NCBI GenBank assembly: GCA_009929735.1
Contig: RZZU01000002.1
Span: 1 to 64,000 of the forward strand
DNA length: 64,000 bases
Direction of reading: 5' to 3'
DNA from: Clostridia bacterium
GTDB lineage: Bacteria > Bacillota > Clostridia > Lachnospirales > Anaerotignaceae
Part shown: in pieces, positions 60,258-64,000 of the stretch
Layout of the letters: every line of letters begins with the position of its first letter
How positions within the stretch are numbered: the first letter of the stretch is position 1
Notes under the pieces: model-generated
What the model saw: only the letters and a program-made list of their open reading frames with translations
Told to the model about the DNA's origin: nothing
Database searches by the model: none
Made by a program: the position numbers and the translations under genes

Positions 60258-60926
60258 CTAAGTTTCAATTTGCGGGGCGTTTCCCTGTTCTGCAACTGTT
60301 TGGTTACGAAGTTCAGCTTCCAGCTTTGAATAGGGGCAGCCACAGTAATTTTGGCGATAAAGACCATAGATTTCTGAAAGCTTGCAAGAGCGGCGATAAC
60401 CGTCACGCTTTTTAAAATCGGAGAATAAATAGGGAACATGATATTCCTCAGACAGCTGCTTGCCAATTTGATTTAACGCTTGCGCATCTTTATGCGGACT
60501 TATGCTAAGGGTGGTTGTAAAAAAGTCAAAGCCGCCTTTTTTCGCTTCTTCTGCGGTTTTACGCAAACGCAGGTTATAGCAGGCTTTGCACCGAGGCCCT
60601 CCCTCTAGCTCCATTTCGTGGCCTTTAGCCAAGGCAAAAAAGGAAGCGGTATCGTATTCCCCTAAAAGAAAAGAAACAGGTGCACAAAGAGGCATTTCAT
60701 TGATTAATTTTTGCTGCTCTTCAGCACGAAACTGAAACTCCTCTTGAGGGGCAATGTTAGGGTTGTAATAGAAAATGGTTATGTCAAAATACGACGTGAG
60801 ATATTCCAATACATAGGAAGAGCATGGAGCACAGCAACTGTGCAACAATAGCCGTGGATGCTCTTTTGATTGTTCAATCTGCTTTATGGTTTTATCTAAT
60901 ATATGCTGATAATTTTCTTTGGTCAC
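60258..60926 (-). CDS. queH: Epoxyqueuosine reductase QueH
   Basis: The 222-aa protein matches QueH: LLLHSCCAPCSSYVLEYLTS with the CC-x-PC motif, GPRCKACYNLRLRKTAEEAK, TTTLSISPHKDAQALNQIGK, FKKRDGYRRSCKLSEIYGLY and RQNYCGCPYS. The cysteines bind a 4Fe-4S cluster and a metal used in the last step of tRNA queuosine synthesis. The start is GTG behind GAGGTG. It is transcribed with the transporter. Confidence 0.95.
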   Translation of the reverse strand: MTKENYQHILDKTIKQIEQSKEHPRLLLHSCCAPCSSYVLEYLTSYFDITIFYYNPNIAPQEEFQFRAEEQQKLINEMPLCAPVSFLLGEYDTASFFALAKGHEMELEGGPRCKACYNLRLRKTAEEAKKGGFDFFTTTLSISPHKDAQALNQIGKQLSEEYHVPYLFSDFKKRDGYRRSCKLSEIYGLYRQNYCGCPYSKLEAELRNQTVAEQGNAPQIET

Positions 60927-61234
60927 AATAACACCTCATTCCAAAACTATAAAGAGTTTAACAATATTTTGGAACAAAAGAAAGAGAACAAAGGATAAAA
61001 ACAATTATGTATTGAAAAAAGTACAATATTTTTTCACAAAAATACACTTTTTAAGAAAAGCAGAATTAAAAATTATAAACAAATTTTAAGGATTAAGGCA
61101 GGATAAAATTGTAGGAATTGAAATTTAGACCTTTTTCGACGGGAAATATTAAGAAAAGTTCAAAAGAAAAACGAATAGGATTTAAGTTTTTATCAAAAAG
61201 CAGAAATATCTTAAAAAAGCCTATAAAAATAGGC

Positions 61235-61263
61235 TTGACAGCAAGCCGATAAAATGGTAAAAT
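61235..61263 (+). promoter_or_regulatory. Promoter upstream of rpoB
   Basis: TTGACA (61235-61240), 17-bp spacer, TAAAAT (61258-61263). It points toward rpoB about 400 bases away. Confidence 0.75.
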
Positions 61264-61586
61264 GTTTCACACATTGAGAACGTGGACAATACCCCAACTT
61301 AAAAGCAGTATAGCACATTAAAAAATAAAGTTCAACAGAATTTTAGAGGATGATTGATTTTTAGTTGTATTTGCCTATTTTACTAGGTGATTTAAACAGT
61401 TTTGTGTTATTGGGAGGTTGTTTTTTGTTCAATTCATATAATGGTGGAGCACTATTTGGTGCGAAACTCAATTGTAAAGATTAGAATTTCTTGAAGAAAG
61501 AGGCTTTTGTCATGGCCGCTGATCAAAGGCGGTGCAGGCAAAGGTCTAGCTTTGTTTAAGCAGTTCTAAATTTTTTGTGTCCGGAC

Positions 61587-61605
61587 AGGGGTTATCCCCT
61601 TTTTC
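61587..61605 (+). terminator. Possible attenuator in the rpoB leader
   Basis: AGGGG (61587-61591) and CCCCT (61596-61600) around TTAT, followed by TTTTC. The stem is short, so it may be part of a larger regulatory fold or an attenuator. Confidence 0.45.
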
Positions 61606-61664
61606 GCTTGCTTTATGGAAGCGGTGGTTTTGTCGGTGCAATCATTATTTCGAGAGGTGACAAG

Positions 61665-64000
61665 ATGGAAAAAAACAGAATTCATGCACTCCATTTCGAT
61701 GACGCAACCAGAATGAGCTATTCCAGAATCAAAGAGGTTTTGGAAATGCCCAATCTAATTGAAGTGCAGAAAAACAGCTACCAGTGGTTTTTGAGCGAGG
61801 GGCTGAAGGAAGTATTTGCGGATGTTTCCCCAATTACAGACTTTAGCGGCAACCTTGTACTGGAATTCATTGACTTTTCTTTGGATTCCGAACCAAAATT
61901 CTCCATTGAAGAATGTAAAGAAAGGGATGCAACCTATGCTGCAGCATTAAAGGTTAGAGCCAGACTTTACAATAGAGAAATGGATGAATTAAAAGAGCAG
62001 GAAATCTTTATGGGAGATTTTCCTTTGATGACAGAAACCGGCACTTTTATTATTAATGGTGCGGAACGTGTTATCGTTAGCCAGCTTGTTCGTTCTCCCG
62101 GCATTTACTATGCTTCTGATTTTGATAAGGTTGGTAAGAAATTACTTTCTGCCACAGTTATCCCCAACAGAGGTGCGTGGTTGGAATATGAAACCGATTC
62201 CAATGATGTATTTTATGTGCGTGTGGATCGTACCAGAAAAGTTCCCGTTACAGTTTTGGTTCGTGCAATGGGAATTGGTACAGATGCTGAAATACTTGAA
62301 ATGTTTGGCGAAGAGCCGAAAATTTTGGCTACGCTGGAAAAAGACATTTCCAAAAATCACGAAGAAGGTTTAATTGAAATTTACAAAAAGCTGCGTCCCG
62401 GTGAGCCTCCTACTGTGGAAAGCTCAAAATCCTTGCTGGATGGGATGTTCTTTGATCCGAAGCGCTACGATCTTGCAAAGGTTGGACGCTATAAATTTAA
62501 TAAAAAGCTGGCTTTGAAAAACCGTATTCGTGGTGCAAAGCTTGCACAAAACGTTGTTGACCCCATGACAGGCGAGGTTGTTGCGGAAGCGGGAACAATT
62601 TTGACCATGGAATTATGCGAAGCAGTTCAGAATACAGGTGTTGCTTACGTTAATATTGAAGTGGAAGATAAGGTGCTCAAGGTTTTAAGCAATCGGGCTG
62701 TTGCGATTGATGGATATATTGAAGAGTTTGGCTTAAATGCGGCGGATCTTGGCATCAGAGAGTTGGTTTACTACCCATTATTGGTACGGATTTTGGAAGA
62801 GTACCAGAGTGCGGAGGAGGTAGCTGCTGCGATTAAGCAAAATCTTCACGAATTAATTCCAAAGCACATCACATTGGAGGATATCTTTGCTTCTGTTAAC
62901 TATGTGCTGCATTTGGATTATGCTTATGGCAATGTGGATGATATTGACCACTTGGGCAACAGACGTATTCGTTCTGTTGGCGAGCTGCTGCAAAATCAGT
63001 TCCGTATCGGTCTTTCCAGAATGGAAAGAGTGGTAAGAGAGAGAATGACAACACAGGATTTGGCTGTTGTTACACCGCAGGCGTTGGTAAACGTTCGTCC
63101 TGTCACTGCTTCCATTAAAGAGTTCTTCGGTAGCTCTCAGTTATCTCAGTTTATGGATCAGAACAACCCTCTTTCTGAATTGACACATAAGCGTCGTTTG
63201 TCCGCATTGGGACCCGGCGGTTTGTCAAGAGAAAGAGCGGGCTTCGAGGTTCGAGATGTTCACCACTCTCATTACGGCAGAATGTGCCCTATTGAAACCC
63301 CAGAAGGCCCTAACATCGGTTTGATTAATACGCTTGCTACGTTTGCAAGAATTAATGAATATGGTTTTATTGAAGCACCTTACCGAAAGGTGGATAACAG
63401 CGGGGAAGAACCTCGTGTTACAGAGGAATTTATTTATGTAACTGCTGATGAAGAAGAAAACTATAACGTTGCACAGGCAAATGAGCCTTTGGATGAGGTA
63501 GGACACTTCGTGCATAAAAAAGTAACCGGTCGTCATAAAGAGGAAATCATCGAGGTTGACAGAACGCAAATTCACCTGATGGACGTTTCTCCAAAGCAGA
63601 TGGTTTCTGTTGCGACAGCACTCATTCCTTTCTTGGAAAACGACGATGCGAACCGTGCGCTGATGGGCTCCAATATGCAACGTCAGGCGGTGCCTTTGAT
63701 GGTAACCGATTCGCCTATCGTTGGTACGGGTATGGAATACAAAACGGCAAAAGACTCTGGTATTTGTGTCATTGCAAAAAACAGCGGTATTGTTGAAAGA
63801 ATCTCTGCGGATGAAATTGTTGTGCGCAACGATGCATCTCAAAGAGACAGATATAAAATGGTAAAATATCAAAGAAGTAACCAGAGCACCTGCTTAAATC
63901 AGAAGCCTATTGTGAATGTAGGCGACAGGGTAGAGGCTGGCAGGATTATTGCTGATGGTGCATCTACTTGTCAGGGCGAATTAGCACTGGGCAAGAACCC
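61665..64000 (+). CDS. rpoB: RNA polymerase beta subunit (3' end outside window)
   Basis: The frame opens at an ATG (61665) behind GAGAGGTG and runs past the right edge: 778 codons are visible. The start ([20 protein letters not shown]) and [20 protein letters not shown] are of the Firmicutes RpoB type. The rifampicin-binding stretch [20 protein letters not shown], then [13 protein letters not shown] (about 63121-63225) keeps the wild-type residues at the common resistance positions (Asp in MDQNN, His in THKRR, Ser in RLSAL). It is followed by the conserved [18 protein letters not shown]. Confidence 0.97.
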   Translation, partial: MEKNRIHALHFDDATRMSYSRIKEVLEMPNLIEVQKNSYQWFLSEGLKEVFADVSPITDFSGNLVLEFIDFSLDSEPKFSIEECKERDATYAAALKVRARLYNREMDELKEQEIFMGDFPLMTETGTFIINGAERVIVSQLVRSPGIYYASDFDKVGKKLLSATVIPNRGAWLEYETDSNDVFYVRVDRTRKVPVTVLVRAMGIGTDAEILEMFGEEPKILATLEKDISKNHEEGLIEIYKKLRPGEPPTVESSKSLLDGMFFDPKRYDLAKVGRYKFNKKLALKNRIRGAKLAQNVVDPMTGEVVAEAGTILTMELCEAVQNTGVAYVNIEVEDKVLKVLSNRAVAIDGYIEEFGLNAADLGIRELVYYPLLVRILEEYQSAEEVAAAIKQNLHELIPKHITLEDIFASVNYVLHLDYAYGNVDDIDHLGNRRIRSVGELLQNQFRIGLSRMERVVRERMTTQDLAVVTPQALVNVRPVTASIKEFFGSSQLSQFMDQNNPLSELTHKRRLSALGPGGLSRERAGFEVRDVHHSHYGRMCPIETPEGPNIGLINTLATFARINEYGFIEAPYRKVDNSGEEPRVTEEFIYVTADEEENYNVAQANEPLDEVGHFVHKKVTGRHKEEIIEVDRTQIHLMDVSPKQMVSVATALIPFLENDDANRALMGSNMQRQAVPLMVTDSPIVGTGMEYKTAKDSGICVIAKNSGIVERISADEIVVRNDASQRDRYKMVKYQRSNQSTCLNQKPIVNVGDRVEAGRIIADGASTCQGELALGKN

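Larger units (their letters stand above)
60927..61664. other. AT-rich intergenic region with rpoB leader
   Basis: No gene is visible in 738 bases. Position 60927-61234 is very AT-rich, with poly-A/poly-T runs. Then comes a rightward promoter (61235) and a roughly 400-base rpoB leader with a terminator-like hairpin at 61587. The leader has several short open frames but none with a good start and family match. Confidence 0.6.

Noticed and set aside
63225..63872. 215-codon minus-strand frame
   Set aside because: It lies wholly opposite conserved rpoB sequence and has histidine/arginine-rich composition typical of an antisense shadow.

Overview
The window is a chromosomal segment of a Clostridia-type Firmicute, probably close to Lachnospirales. 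The order rpmG-secE-nusG-rplK-rplA-rplJ-rplL-rpoB, the strong GGAGG ribosome binding sites, the TTG/GTG starts and the neighbouring queH gene support this. The host part (about 55.24 kb to the right edge) is clearly more AT-rich than the rest. The part from 1 to about 55.24 kb is accessory DNA dominated by one siphovirus-type prophage, whose integration appears to have cut a small host TSCPD-domain gene.

Layout. (1) 2-1024: the C-terminal part of a large serine recombinase running in from the left. (2) 1010-13678, minus strand: an operon-like run in the order XRE repressor, ImmA-type metalloprotease, hsdM, hsdS, hsdR, a single-chain SIR2-APAZ-PIWI short Argonaute, an unrecognised 437-aa protein, and a DUF1643 protein. 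(3) 13.68-13.88 kb: a control region with two face-to-face consensus promoters, each carrying the same operator in its 17-bp spacer, plus a third operator copy. (4) 13.88-25.6 kb: phage early genes (Com-like zinc ribbon, sigma-like protein, DUF2800 and DUF2815 proteins, family A DNA polymerase, antirepressor, primase-helicase, VRR-NUC nuclease, SNF2 helicase, ArpU-like regulator, HNH endonuclease). (5) 25.8-34.3 kb: terminase genes enclosing S-adenosylmethionine synthetase, a ParB-methylase fusion, a cytosine-5 methylase with a gene nested in another frame, and small DUF genes. (6) 34.3-51.3 kb: head, tail, tail fibre, holin and amidase genes. (7) 51.5-55.0 kb: HTH/zinc protein, SHOCT-like protein and two tandem large serine recombinases, then the junction with the host. 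(8) 55.24 kb to the end: broken TSCPD gene, rpmG to rpoB, and on the minus strand an EamA transporter and queH.

How it fits together. XRE plus ImmA look like the prophage's lysogeny switch. The restriction-modification and SIR2-Argonaute genes lie downstream in the same direction, so they are probably expressed in the lysogen as defence cargo. The phage makes its own SAM synthetase next to two DNA methylases, which suggests it modifies its own DNA.

The most interesting unexplained signals are: three copies of a structured leader (TTTTCGTTCAA, then CCTCCAG paired with CTGGAGG) that hides the ribosome binding site of three phage genes; a 131-codon gene nested inside the cytosine methylase; the mirrored promoter/operator switch; 10-bp phased repeats near the packaging genes; repeated tails of the SHOCT gene; and a 19-bp perfect inverted repeat at the probable element-host junction.
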